The notes under the pieces were generated by a model, which made no database searches, was not told where the DNA came from, and saw only the letters and a program-made list of their open reading frames with translations. Source: Stenotrophomonas maltophilia (GTDB lineage Bacteria > Pseudomonadota > Gammaproteobacteria > Xanthomonadales > Xanthomonadaceae). Taken from it: a DNA stretch of 50,808 nucleotides. Made by a program: the position numbers and the translations under genes. Of the stretch, positions 42,128-50,681 are shown piece after piece (within the stretch, counting starts at the first letter, position 1; each line of letters starts with the position of its first letter). The stretch lies in the NCBI RefSeq assembly GCF_003970865.1, contig NZ_RXLZ01000040.1, positions 1 through 50,808 of the forward strand, given 5' to 3'.

Positions 42128-42652
42128 TCAGAAGCGCTCCCCAGGCCAGCTCAATTTGAGCTGGTCCATGCAGTCACGGTCATGTTCGGAGAATGAGAAC
42201 CCGATCTGGATGCCGTTCACTACCGTGCCGAACACCGTCGACTCGTCCAGGCTATGCCCTGACGGCACGGAAAGGACATTGAAGTCGGGGTAGCGACGAC
42301 CCATCTGCTTTCGCGAGATGCAGGCGCCGCCCAGCGACAGCGTAATGCCTTTGATGATTCGCCCCGACGCATCGGTGTAGATCTGGCCAGAAGGCCCCTT
42401 GATCCTCCCGGCGACCACGAAGGGCGCCAGATCGATGGTGGCGCTGTCGCCCCGGCCCATTCTTGCTTCCGAGCGCGAGCCGGCCGGAGCCAGTGGTGAT
42501 AGCTGCGCGACAAGGTCAGAGCGTGCCAGCTGCAGGGACCAGCGTTCCACGAGCCGCCATGTTGCATCCGCCTCTTCCGCAGTGGCAGTGGGTGGCGTGG
42601 CCGCCAGTGGCGGGGTGGCGACCACAAGAAGCGCAATCAGCAATGCACGCAT
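42128..42652 (-). CDS. Small secreted hypothetical protein
   Basis: The 174-residue product has a strong signal peptide (MRALLIALLVVATPPLAATPP). The mature part has WRLVERWSLQLARSDLVAQL and RIKGPSGQIYTDASGRIIKGITLSLGGACISRK. It ends GTVVNGIQIGFSFSEHDRDCMDQLKLSWPGERF. Two or three cysteines may form disulphides. I do not recognise the family. ATG 42652 has AAGGAGGT at ideal spacing. It is probably periplasmic or secreted. Confidence 0.75.
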   Translation of the reverse strand: MRALLIALLVVATPPLAATPPTATAEEADATWRLVERWSLQLARSDLVAQLSPLAPAGSRSEARMGRGDSATIDLAPFVVAGRIKGPSGQIYTDASGRIIKGITLSLGGACISRKQMGRRYPDFNVLSVPSGHSLDESTVFGTVVNGIQIGFSFSEHDRDCMDQLKLSWPGERF

Positions 42653-42768
42653 GCCAACCTCCTTGATCCACGATTCCGGCCGTTCATCCATCGGGCTCAG
42701 CGAGCGTTGGCAGGTATAGCACCGGTTCTGCCGATGTATCGGGCAATGCGTCCCGAAAATGCAGAAAC

Positions 42769-42789
42769 AAAAAAGGGGTCGGATCCCCC
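42769..42789 (-). terminator. Possible terminator below phbB
   Basis: On the minus strand GGGG-ATCCGA-CCCC is followed by TTTTTTG, downstream of the phbB stop. The 4-bp stem is short. The AAAAAAGGGG end resembles the arm at 32020. Confidence 0.45.
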
Positions 42790-42860
42790 TCGCAAGCGAA
42801 GGTTCACCGGCCCCGCGCGCTCCGTGGGGGAGGCGGTCCACGCGTTGCGTGGAGACGGGC

Positions 42861-43601
42861 TCAACCCATGTACAGGCCACCGTTGACCGCGTAGTCGGCA
42901 CCGGTCACATACGAGGCTTCATCCGAAGCCAGCCACGCGCACAGGCCGGCCACTTCCTCGGGGCGGCCCAGGCGGCGCACCGGCACCGAGGCGGCCAGCC
43001 GGTCCAGCACATCCGGCGGGAAGCTGCTGATCGCCTGGCTGGCGATGTAGCCCGGCGACAGCGTGTTGACGGTGACGCCACGCGAGGCCACTTCCGCGGC
43101 CAGCGCACGGCTGAAGCCATGCATCGCGGCCTTGGCGGTGGCGTAGTTCACCTGGCCGATCTGGCCCTTGTGGGCACTGACCGAACCGATGTTGATGATG
43201 CGGCCCCAGCCCCGCGTGGCCATGCCGTCCACCACCTGCTTGGTCAGGTTGAACAGCGAATTGAGGTTGGAGGCGATCACCGCGTTCCAGTCCTCCACCG
43301 TCATCTGCCGGAACAGCAGGTCGCGGCTGCCACCGGAGTTGTTGACCAGCACGTCCACTTCACCGACTTCGGCGCGCACCTTGGCGAACGCGGCGCTGGT
43401 CGAGGCCCAGTCGGTCGCGTTGCCTTCGGAGGCGATGAAGTCGAAGCCCTGTTCGCGCTGCTCGCGCAGCCAGTTGGCCTTGCGCGGCGAGTTCGGCGCG
43501 CAGCCGGCAACCACGGTGTGGCCGCTGCGGGCCAGGCTCTGGCAGATGGCAGTACCGACACTGCCCATGCCGCTGGTGACGTAAGCGATTCGAAGCGTCA
43601 T
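42861..43601 (-). CDS. phbB: Acetoacetyl-CoA reductase (short-chain dehydrogenase)
   Basis: The 246-residue SDR has cofactor motif TSGMGSVG near residue 9, NNSGG at 87-91, and catalytic Ser140, Tyr153 and Lys157 (YATAK). It resembles PhaB/PhbB, which reduces acetoacetyl-CoA with NADPH to (R)-3-hydroxybutyryl-CoA, more than FabG. No PHA synthase or thiolase is present, so it may serve another hydroxyacyl or acid pathway. The carrier gene of the CitMHS family ends 24 bp upstream, which suggests one transcript. Confidence 0.85.
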   Translation of the reverse strand: MTLRIAYVTSGMGSVGTAICQSLARSGHTVVAGCAPNSPRKANWLREQREQGFDFIASEGNATDWASTSAAFAKVRAEVGEVDVLVNNSGGSRDLLFRQMTVEDWNAVIASNLNSLFNLTKQVVDGMATRGWGRIINIGSVSAHKGQIGQVNYATAKAAMHGFSRALAAEVASRGVTVNTLSPGYIASQAISSFPPDVLDRLAASVPVRRLGRPEEVAGLCAWLASDEASYVTGADYAVNGGLYMG

Positions 43602-43625
43602 TGCAGAAGGCTCCTTGGTAGAGGG

Positions 43626-44957
43626 TCAGGCGGCGAGCGGGTACAGGCCGAACAGCAGGCTGCCGACCATCAGCAGCATCGAGATGGCGATGGCCCACTT
43701 CAGGGTGAACTTCTGGTGGTCGGCGAATTCGACCTTGGCCAGGCCCACCAGCAGGTAGGTGGACGGCACCAGCGGGCTGAGCAGGTGCACCGGCTGGCCG
43801 GCCAGCGAGGCGCGCGCCATTTCCACCGGGGTGATGCCGTAGTTGCCGGCGGCCTCGGACAGGATCGGCAGCACGCCGAAGTAGAACGCGTCGTTGGACA
43901 TGAAGAAGGTGAACGGCATCGACGCCACCGCCGTGATCACCGCCAGGTACGGGCCCCACGATTCCGGAATGACGGCCAGGAAGCTGTGCGACATCGCTTC
44001 GACCATGCCGGTGTTGTTGAGGATGCCGGTGAAGATGCCTGCAGCGAAGATCAGCGACACCACCGACAGCACGTTGCCGGCATGGTTGACCACGCGGCGG
44101 CGCTGCTCGGCCAGGTTCGGGTAGTTGATCACCAGGGCGATGGCGAAGCCGACCATGAACAGTACCGGCATCGGCAGCACGCCGATGATCAGCGCGGTCA
44201 TCAGTGCCACGGTCAGGGCCAGGTTCACCCACAGCAGCTTCGGGCGCTTGATGTCTTCGGCGTCTTCCACGGTCGGCAGCGGGTTGCTGTCATCGGACAC
44301 GCTGTTGTCCATCCAGCTGCCGCCCTTGGGCAGGGTCACTACGCCCAGGCGACGGCGTTCCTTCAGGCCCAGGTACCAGGCCAGCAGCAGCACGCCGGCA
44401 CAGGCGATCACCATCGACGGGATCAGCGGCACGAACACGTCGGCCGGGTCCACGTGCAGCGCCGTGGCCGCGCGTGCGGTCGGGCCGCCCCACGGGGTCA
44501 GGTTCATCACGCCGCCGGCAAGGATGGTCACGCAGGTCATGTTCAGCGCGTTCATGCCCAGCCGCTGGTACAGCGGCAGCATCGCCGAGACGGTGATCAT
44601 GTAGGTGGTCGAGCCATCACCGTCGAGCGAGATCAGCATCGCCAGCACCGCGGTGCCAAGCACGATCTTCATCGGATCGCCCTTGACGAAACGCAGGATC
44701 ACCCTCACCAGCGGGTCGAACAGGCCGGCGTCGATCATCACCCCGAAGTAGAGGATGGCGAACATCAGCATCACGCCGGTGGGCGCGATCTTCTTGATGC
44801 CCTCCAGCATCATCTCGTCGATGTTGGCACCGAAGCCGCCGATCAGCGCGAACAGGATGGGGATGGTGATCAGGGCGACGAGCGGCGACAGGCGCTTGCT
44901 CATGATCAAGTACATGAACGTAATGACCATGCCAAAGCCGAGGATGCTCAGCATCAT
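43626..44957 (-). CDS. CitMHS-family citrate/organic-acid carrier
   Basis: This 443-residue inner-membrane protein has about 12 hydrophobic segments and CitMHS wording: SPLVALITIPILFALIGGFG and LISLDGDGSTTYMITVSAMLPLY. It continues with TCVTILAGGVMNLTPWGGPTARAATAL and FFMSNDAFYFGVLPILSEAAG. Family members import citrate complexed with Mg2+ or Ca2+ with protons. ATG 44957 has CAAGGAG at ideal spacing. An OprP-like porin gene lies 72 bp upstream on the same strand, with a short hairpin between. It probably imports the acid that the porin admits. Confidence 0.9.
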   Translation of the reverse strand: MMLSILGFGMVITFMYLIMSKRLSPLVALITIPILFALIGGFGANIDEMMLEGIKKIAPTGVMLMFAILYFGVMIDAGLFDPLVRVILRFVKGDPMKIVLGTAVLAMLISLDGDGSTTYMITVSAMLPLYQRLGMNALNMTCVTILAGGVMNLTPWGGPTARAATALHVDPADVFVPLIPSMVIACAGVLLLAWYLGLKERRRLGVVTLPKGGSWMDNSVSDDSNPLPTVEDAEDIKRPKLLWVNLALTVALMTALIIGVLPMPVLFMVGFAIALVINYPNLAEQRRRVVNHAGNVLSVVSLIFAAGIFTGILNNTGMVEAMSHSFLAVIPESWGPYLAVITAVASMPFTFFMSNDAFYFGVLPILSEAAGNYGITPVEMARASLAGQPVHLLSPLVPSTYLLVGLAKVEFADHQKFTLKWAIAISMLLMVGSLLFGLYPLAA

Positions 44958-45001
44958 CTGCGGACTCCTTGCGAAAACAGGACGTGGGGAAGTGGAAGGG
45001 G

Positions 45002-45020
45002 CCCGGGCGGCATGCCCGGG
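45002..45020 (-). repeat. Short hairpin between porin and carrier genes
   Basis: CCCGGGC-GGCAT-GCCCGGG may attenuate transcription between the porin and CitMHS genes. No T tract follows. Confidence 0.45.
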
Positions 45021-45029
45021 ATATCAGGC

Positions 45030-46205
45030 TTAGAAGTCGTACTGCAGGCGCCCGGTGACCGCGCGCGTGCGGTCCACCGTGACCCCGGCGAGGCGGTCGC
45101 GGTTGCGGCTTTCAATCACGTTGAGCATGAAGCGCAGGTTGTCGCGCAGGTACCAGTTGCCACCCAGCGTCCACGCTTCGGTGCTGCCGCGGCGCAGGTC
45201 CGGCGCGCCATCGAGGTGCTGTGCACCCCACATCTGGTCGTAGCGCAGCGCCACTTCGAAGGCACCGGCCTTGTGCCGGATGTCCTTCACCCGCGCGAAG
45301 CGGCCGGTCTTGCGGTCGTAGGCGCGGCTTTCGCCGGTCACGAACCAGCTGAGCATGCCGTAGGCGGCCATCACGTCGCCGCGCTGGGCGCCGTCATCGA
45401 AGGTGGCGCCACTGAACTCGCCCTGCCACGACAGCGGGCCGCGCACCTGCGCGTATTCCAGCGACCACTTGTTGACGTCGGTATCGCGGCCGGCGGAGAA
45501 GTCGACCAGGGTCAGGCGGCTCTCGTCGGACAGGTGGCCGGCCGGGCGCGGGCGGATGCGCAGGCCGGGCACGCCGTTGGCGCCGGGGTTGTCGTAGGCC
45601 TCGCGGGCCAGCGACAGGCCCAGGTGCAGCACGTCACCGTCGCTGGGCGAGGGCGCCCAGGTGACGCGGCCACCGGCGGCGCGACCCTTCACCTGCCAGG
45701 CGTCGATGCTCTCCAGGCTGTAGATGCTGGCCGCCCAGGTGAAGTCACCGGGGTTGGCCTGCCATGACGCACCCAGGCGGTACAGCGGCGCCAGCGTGGT
45801 GCCGGCATTGCCGCGTTCCAGGAAGCTGCCGTAGTTGGAGCTGGTACGGTCATCCAGCGAGAAGTACTGCTTGAACTGGCCTACGGTCAGCTTGCCGGCC
45901 TTGCCGAAGCTGCGTGCCAGGTACACGTCCTTGGCCTCGACGCGGTCGCCGGAGAAATCGGCTTCCAGCTTGTAGTCGACCACGAAGAACTTGCCCGACA
46001 CGTCCAGCCAGGCGCGACGGATCTCGGTGTCGTCCTTGTTTGGCGTCCCGCGGTTGTCGTTGTCGAAGGTGGCGAAGTCCAGGTGCAGGCGGCCCCCGAG
46101 GGAGGCCGTGACCGGACGGTCGTCTTCGGCGGCAAAGGCCGGCGCTGACAGGGCAGCCAGAGCCATCATGGCGGCAGGACGCCGCCAGGCAAACGTGAAT
46201 TCCAC
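45030..46205 (-). CDS. OprP/O-type outer-membrane porin, GTG start
   Basis: The 391-residue product has a signal peptide (RRPAAMMALAALSAPAFA) and an OprP-like barrel: VTASLGGRLHLDFATFDND, EIRRAWLDVSGKFFVVDYKLEADFSGDRVEAKDVYLARSF and GQFKQYFSLDDRTSSN. The C terminus is AVTGRLQYDF, ending in Phe. Such porins pass phosphate or organic anions. GTG 46205 is used because GGGAGGG lies just upstream and the signal peptide follows it. The two-component genes are divergent. Confidence 0.88.
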   Translation of the reverse strand: MEFTFAWRRPAAMMALAALSAPAFAAEDDRPVTASLGGRLHLDFATFDNDNRGTPNKDDTEIRRAWLDVSGKFFVVDYKLEADFSGDRVEAKDVYLARSFGKAGKLTVGQFKQYFSLDDRTSSNYGSFLERGNAGTTLAPLYRLGASWQANPGDFTWAASIYSLESIDAWQVKGRAAGGRVTWAPSPSDGDVLHLGLSLAREAYDNPGANGVPGLRIRPRPAGHLSDESRLTLVDFSAGRDTDVNKWSLEYAQVRGPLSWQGEFSGATFDDGAQRGDVMAAYGMLSWFVTGESRAYDRKTGRFARVKDIRHKAGAFEVALRYDQMWGAQHLDGAPDLRRGSTEAWTLGGNWYLRDNLRFMLNVIESRNRDRLAGVTVDRTRAVTGRLQYDF

Positions 46206-46411
46206 AAACCCTCCCAGGTGCGCGCCAGGCGCGCGGCAATCGTGGGCACCGGACGGTGCGCGGCCGCAGTCTGGGTCGGGCAAGCTGTCATCGTCCTGTC
46301 AACGGATTGTGCGGTGCAGCGTAAAGCGGCCCGCTGCTGCCTCCGGGCGGGGCCCGGCGAGCGCGGCAGCGGCATGCGGTAGCATTCGTTTCCCCTCCCA
46401 CCCCCGTGCCC

Positions 46412-47101
46412 ATGCGCCTGCTGCTGGTCGAAGACAATCCGGATCTGGCCGATGCGATCATCCGCCGCATGCGCCGCAGCGGGCACGCCGTGGACTGGCA
46501 GGCCGATGGCCTGGCCGCAGCCAGCGTGCTGCGCTACCAGAGCTTCGACCTGGTGGTGCTGGATATCGGCCTGCCCAAGCTCGATGGCCTGCGCGTGCTG
46601 GCCGGCATGCGCGAGCGCGGCGACAGCACGCCGGTACTGATGCTGACCGCGCGCGATGGCATCGAAGACCGTGTGCAGGCGCTGGATGTCGGTGCCGACG
46701 ACTACCTGGGCAAGCCCTTTGACTTCCGCGAGTTCGAGGCGCGCTGCCGCGTGCTGCTGCGGCGTGCGCGTGGCCAGGCCAGCGAAGTGGTGCAGATTGG
46801 CGGCTTCCAGTTCGACAACGCGGCGCACCGGGTCAGTCTCGACGGCGAACCGATCGAACTGCCCAACCGCGAATACCGGCTGCTGGAGATCCTCGTCGGC
46901 CGCCTCGGCCAGGTGGTCGGCAAGGACGAAATCGGCAACGGCCTGTTCGGCTTCGACGACGAAGCCGGCCCGAATGCCATCGAGCTGTATGTTGGTCGCC
47001 TGAGAAGAAAGCTGGCAGGCGCACCGCTGCGCATCACCACGGTGCGCGGCGTTGGCTACCTGCTGGAAACCAGCGATGACAGCGCCGACGCCGATGGCTG
47101 A
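46412..47101 (+). CDS. OmpR-family response regulator (TctD/QseB-like)
   Basis: The 229-residue regulator has phospho-acceptor Asp51, Asp8 and Lys101 (LGKPF). Its C-terminal winged HTH ends RLRRKLAGAPLRITTVRGVGYLLE. ATG 46412 gives MRLLLVEDNPDLADAI. The kinase gene overlaps its 3' end. It is divergent from the porin gene, so it probably controls the organic-acid import genes. Confidence 0.92.
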   Translation: MRLLLVEDNPDLADAIIRRMRRSGHAVDWQADGLAAASVLRYQSFDLVVLDIGLPKLDGLRVLAGMRERGDSTPVLMLTARDGIEDRVQALDVGADDYLGKPFDFREFEARCRVLLRRARGQASEVVQIGGFQFDNAAHRVSLDGEPIELPNREYRLLEILVGRLGQVVGKDEIGNGLFGFDDEAGPNAIELYVGRLRRKLAGAPLRITTVRGVGYLLETSDDSADADG

Positions 47102-48485
47102 CGCGCGTACCGCGAATGCCGCACCGGGCTCGCTGCGGCGCACGCTGCTGCTCTACCTCGGCGCGTTGCTGGCGGTGTTCGCGGTGGCCCTGCTGTTTGC
47201 CGCGCGCGGCTATGGCCAGCGCGCCGCCAACCGTTCCTACGATCACCTGCTGGTGTCCTCGGCGCTGTCCATTGCCGATTCGGTGGCCCTGGTCGATGGC
47301 CAATGGCAGGTCGATCTGCCCTATGCCGCGCTGGACCTGCTGGCGATGGCCCCGGAAGACCGCGTGTTCTATCGGGTCGCCGACAGCCGCGGCAACCTGA
47401 TCACCGGCTACGGCGACCTGCCGGCGCCGCCGCGACGGCCCGGCACGCAACCGCAGCTGTTTGATGCGGCGTACAGCGGCGAGACCGTGCGCTTCGTGGT
47501 GGTCGGCCGCAGTTTCGCCGCCGCCTCGGCGCAGGGGGAAGTACAGGTGCAGGTCGGCCAGACCCGGCGTGCGCGCGAAGCGGTCGCGCAGGACATGGTC
47601 AACCGTGCATTGCTGGCGATCGGTGTGCTGTCCGGGCTGCTGCTGGCGCTGGTGGCCTTTGGCGTGCATCGCGCGTTCCGGCCATTGGTGCGGGTGGAAC
47701 GCGAGCTGTCGCGCCGCGAGCCGTCCGACCTGAAGCCACTGGATGCGCGCGTGCCGCGCGAGATGGACCAGATGGTGGCGGCGTTGAACCGCTTCATGGA
47801 ACGCCTGTCCAGCAGCAATGAAACCCTGCGTGCATTCATGGCCGAAGCTGCCCACCAGATGCGCACACCCTTGGCTGCCCTGCGCGCGCAGGCACAGCTG
47901 GCGCTGGATGACGACGACCCGGAAGACATGCGGCGCAGCCTGCAGGCGATCGAGCGCAATGCCACCCACATGAGCCGGCTGCTCAACCAGCTGCTCAGCG
48001 ATGCCAGCGTGATCCATCGCTCGCATCTGCAGCGTTTTGCGGCGGTGGACCTGGCCGAGACCGTGCACCAGGCCCTGCATGAAGCCCTGCCCCAGGCCGG
48101 CCCGGCACCGCGCGTGCAGCTGGCGATGACGGCCGAGCCGGTGCAGGTGCATGGTGATGCACTGCTGCTGCGCGAGGCGATCAAGAACCTGGTCGACAAC
48201 GCACTCAAGTACGGCGGTGACGGCCCGTTGCAGATCGCGTTGACCGTGGAAGGCGGGCAGGCCGTGCTGACCATCGCCGACCACGGTGCCGGCATTGCCG
48301 CCGCTGATGCCGAACGCGTGTTCGAGCGCTTCGCCCGTGGCGAAGGCGCGCCGTCCGGCGGCGCCGGGCTTGGCCTGGCCATCGTCAAGCGCGTGGTCGA
48401 CAGCCACGGCGGCCGCATCGACCTCAGCAACCGTCCGCAGGGCGGGCTGGTCGCGACCATCCGTCTGCCCCGGAGCAGTCCATGA
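47076..48485 (+). CDS. Sensor histidine kinase (TctE-like)
   Basis: The 469-residue product has two membrane segments (about 21-43 and 178-197). The periplasmic 2CSK_N-type domain lies between, followed by HAMP-like linker and DHp with His260 (EAAHQMRTPLAAL). The catalytic domain has N-box NLVDNALKYGG, G1 DHGAGIA and G2 GGAGLGLAIVKR. ATG 47076 overlaps the regulator by 26 bp; ATG 47094 is an alternative. The stop overlaps the next ATG. Confidence 0.92.
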   Translation: MTAPTPMADARTANAAPGSLRRTLLLYLGALLAVFAVALLFAARGYGQRAANRSYDHLLVSSALSIADSVALVDGQWQVDLPYAALDLLAMAPEDRVFYRVADSRGNLITGYGDLPAPPRRPGTQPQLFDAAYSGETVRFVVVGRSFAAASAQGEVQVQVGQTRRAREAVAQDMVNRALLAIGVLSGLLLALVAFGVHRAFRPLVRVERELSRREPSDLKPLDARVPREMDQMVAALNRFMERLSSSNETLRAFMAEAAHQMRTPLAALRAQAQLALDDDDPEDMRRSLQAIERNATHMSRLLNQLLSDASVIHRSHLQRFAAVDLAETVHQALHEALPQAGPAPRVQLAMTAEPVQVHGDALLLREAIKNLVDNALKYGGDGPLQIALTVEGGQAVLTIADHGAGIAAADAERVFERFARGEGAPSGGAGLGLAIVKRVVDSHGGRIDLSNRPQGGLVATIRLPRSSP

Positions 48486-49537
48486 TCCGCCTGTTCGCTG
48501 CTGCCGTTGCCTTGCTGTTGGCCGTGCCGGTGCTTGCGGCACCGGGCGACGTGCGCCGCTTCCCGGCCCAGGCAAAGGCCACTGCGCAGCTGCGCATTCA
48601 CGGCACCACTGACATCGAAGTGTTCGCGGTAGTGATTGCCGATTACCAGCGGCTGCACCCCGGCACTGAAGTGGTGTACGAGGACATCATCACCCAGGAC
48701 CTGTACGCACGTTACCTGCACGACCGTGGCGGACCGGCATCGCCGGACCTGCTGATCTCCAGCGGCATGGACCTGCAGACCAAGCTGGTCAACGATGGCC
48801 ACGCGCTGCCACATCGCTCGGCGCAGACCGCCGCGCTGCCGGCCTGGGCGCAGTGGCGCAACGAGGCATTCGGCATCAGCTACGAGCCGGTGGTGATGGT
48901 CTACAACACCCGTGCGCTGCCGTCGGCGAAGGTGCCGCATACGCGCCGCCAGCTGTTGGACCGGCTGCGCGCGGAGGGGGCACCGCTGCGCGGCAGGGTC
49001 GGCACCTATGACATCGAGCGCAGCAGCGTCGGCTACCTGCTGTCTACCCAGGATGCGCAGCGTGGCAGCATCGCCGGCGCGTTGCTGGGCGCGCTGGGCG
49101 ACAACGACGTGGTGCGCGAGGAGCGCACCGGTGTACTGCTGGACAAGGTCGCCAGCGGACAGCTGTCGCTGGTCTACAACGTGCTCGGCTCCTACGCGCA
49201 GGCGCGCATCGACGCGGGTGCCCCGCTGGCGATCGTGGAGCCCGAGGACTACACGCTGGTGGTGCTGCGTACCGCGGTGATTCCACGCACCGGCCCACAC
49301 CCGGAAGAAGCGCGACGCTTCCTCGACTACCTGCTGTCGCCGCGAGGCCAGCAGGTGCTGTCACGCGAGGCACGGCTGATGCCGATCGTGACCGGCAGCG
49401 CACGGGGCGAAGACGCACCGGGTCGCAGCCGTCGTCCGATCCAGCTGGGTCCGGGACTGCTGGTGTATCTGGATGCACTCAAGCGCCGCCAGTTCCTGGA
49501 TGCCTGGCGCAGTAGCGTGGAGCCGGCAGGGCGCTGA
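48482..49537 (+). CDS. Periplasmic substrate-binding protein coupled to the kinase
   Basis: The 351-residue product has a signal peptide (MIRLFAAAVALLLAVPVLAAPG). The mature protein is a type 2 periplasmic binding protein resembling the iron/phosphoglycerate ABC-binding group: LRIHGTTDIEVFAVVIADYQRLHPGTEVVYEDI, then PDLLISSGMDLQTKLVNDG and ARRFLDYLLSPRGQQVL. No ABC permease or ATPase gene is nearby. ATG 48482 overlaps the kinase stop as ATGA. It probably senses substrate for the kinase. Confidence 0.88.
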   Translation: MIRLFAAAVALLLAVPVLAAPGDVRRFPAQAKATAQLRIHGTTDIEVFAVVIADYQRLHPGTEVVYEDIITQDLYARYLHDRGGPASPDLLISSGMDLQTKLVNDGHALPHRSAQTAALPAWAQWRNEAFGISYEPVVMVYNTRALPSAKVPHTRRQLLDRLRAEGAPLRGRVGTYDIERSSVGYLLSTQDAQRGSIAGALLGALGDNDVVREERTGVLLDKVASGQLSLVYNVLGSYAQARIDAGAPLAIVEPEDYTLVVLRTAVIPRTGPHPEEARRFLDYLLSPRGQQVLSREARLMPIVTGSARGEDAPGRSRRPIQLGPGLLVYLDALKRRQFLDAWRSSVEPAGR

Positions 49538-49553
49538 GGCTCCGGCCTGCCCG

Positions 49554-49559
49554 TACAAT
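49554..49559 (+). promoter_or_regulatory. -10 box for a probable leaderless mRNA
   Basis: TACAAT ends 6 nt before the ATG of the NarL-type regulator. No ribosome site lies between. Confidence 0.45.
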
Positions 49560-49565
49560 GGCGGC

Positions 49566-50216
49566 ATGAGCGAATACACCATCCTGATCGCCGATGACCA
49601 CCCGCTGCTGCGTTCGGCGGTGGTGCAGTCATTGCGGCAGAGCCTGCCGCTGGCGCAGGTGCGCGAGGTCGCCAGTGCCGAGGCATTGGCCGAAGCACTC
49701 GACGCACACCCGGATGTGGACCTGGTGCTGCTTGACCTGACCATGCCCGGTGCACATGGTTTTTCCGCGCTGCTGCACGTGCGCGGTTCGCACCCGGACA
49801 TTCCGGTGGTGATCCTCTCGTCCAACGACCACCCCCGTGTGATCCGCCGCGCCCAGCAGTTCGGTGCCGCCGGTTTCATCCCGAAGTCGGCCCCGGCCGA
49901 GACCATCGGCGAAGCCGTGCAGGCGGTGCTGGACGGCGGACTGTGGTTCCCGGCGATGGCCGCAGAACGCTCCGAGGCCGATGCGCTGCTGGCCAGCCGC
50001 CTGGCCCAATTGACCCCGCAGCAGTTCCGCGTGCTGCTGTGCCTGGCCGATGGCCTGCTCAACAAGCAGATCGCCTACACGTTGGGCCTGGCCGAGAACA
50101 CGGTGAAGGTGCACGTCACCGCGATCCTGAAGAAGCTCGAATGCCATAGCCGCACGCAGGCGGCGGTGCTGGTGAAGGCGCTGGAGCCCGAGGGCGACGC
50201 CGGCATCGGGTTGTAG
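49566..50216 (+). CDS. NarL/LuxR-family response regulator, orphan
   Basis: The 216-residue regulator has receiver Asp57 (VLLDLTMPGAHG), with Asp10 and Asp11, and a LuxR-type HTH (LTPQQFRVLLCLADGLLNKQIAYTLGLAENTVKVHVTAILKKL). It has no kinase beside it. ATG 49566 lies directly after the -10 box. It resembles AgmR-like regulators in wording, but I do not assign a function. It is followed by the right-hand repeats. Confidence 0.9.
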   Translation: MSEYTILIADDHPLLRSAVVQSLRQSLPLAQVREVASAEALAEALDAHPDVDLVLLDLTMPGAHGFSALLHVRGSHPDIPVVILSSNDHPRVIRRAQQFGAAGFIPKSAPAETIGEAVQAVLDGGLWFPAMAAERSEADALLASRLAQLTPQQFRVLLCLADGLLNKQIAYTLGLAENTVKVHVTAILKKLECHSRTQAAVLVKALEPEGDAGIGL

Positions 50217-50287
50217 TTTCCAGCCAACGGCGCAGCCTCTCGTGGGTGGAGCATTGGGTGGGTCGTTGAAGGCAGAAGCTGCGAGTG

Positions 50288-50391
50288 GGCCGGTCGGGTT
50301 GGGTGCGCGGGGGACGCCGTGAATCCGTCCCTGGAGGCTTGGCAGCCGCATCCATGCGGCTGACACCCCCGCGCACCCAACCCGACCGGCC
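50288..50391 (-). repeat. Structured intergenic element, copy D
   Basis: A perfect 26-bp stem (50288-50313 with 50366-50391) encloses ACGCCGTGAATCCGTCC and CAGCCGCAT-CC-ATGCGGCTG (50343-50362). The first small hairpin is weak in this copy. CTGACAGATTTCGG follows on the right. It is in minus orientation. Confidence 0.8.
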
Positions 50392-50474
50392 GCTGACAGA
50401 TTTCGGTGGCCTGTCACCCACGGAGAAGAAAAAGAAGATCAACAGCGGGTCGCCGCACTGCGCTTGCTCGTGTA

Positions 50475-50536
50475 GAGCCGAGCCCATGCTCGGCTTCGCG
50501 GACCGGCCGGACAGCAGCCGAGCGTGGGCTCGGTTC
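50475..50536. repeat. Two REP-like CCGAGC hairpins
   Basis: GCCGAGC-CCAT-GCTCGGC (near 50475-50494), preceded by GTAGA, and GCCGAGC-GTGG-GCTCGGT (near 50518-50535) lie between copies D and E. The stretch 50217-50728 has no gene apart from the IS start. It holds copies D and E, these hairpins and a terminator. Confidence 0.65.
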
Positions 50537-50540
50537 TGCA

Positions 50541-50565
50541 AAAGGCAGCCTGCCAGGCTGCCTTT
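50541..50565 (+). terminator. Rho-independent terminator
   Basis: AAAGGCAGCCTG-C-CAGGCTGCCTTT is followed by GCTTTTGATCTTCTTTTC. It could end the transcript of the NarL-type regulator. Confidence 0.8.
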
Positions 50566-50610
50566 GCTTTTGATCTTCTTTTCTCTTCCGTGGGTGAGGA
50601 GCACCCGGAA

Positions 50611-50681
50611 TCTGTCAGCGGCCGGGTGGGTGGGTAGTGCGGGGTGTCCGCGGCATGGATGCCGCGGCCAAGCCCCCAAGG
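50611..50681 (+). repeat. Structured intergenic element, copy E, interrupted by an IS
   Basis: The left arm (about 50618-50644) and the hairpin CCGCGGCAT-GG-ATGCCGCGG (50648-50667) are present, followed by CCAAGCCCCCAAGG. The IS begins at the next base, so the second hairpin is cut and the right arm is outside the window. TCTGTCAGCGG at 50611 matches the outer motif of the other copies. Confidence 0.75.

Noticed and set aside
42759..45767. A 1002-codon open frame on the plus strand opposite phbB, the CitMHS gene and the porin gene
   Set aside because: Its translation is His/Gln/Arg-rich with no domain or ribosome site. It mirrors real genes with clear motifs on the other strand, a usual artefact in GC-rich DNA.
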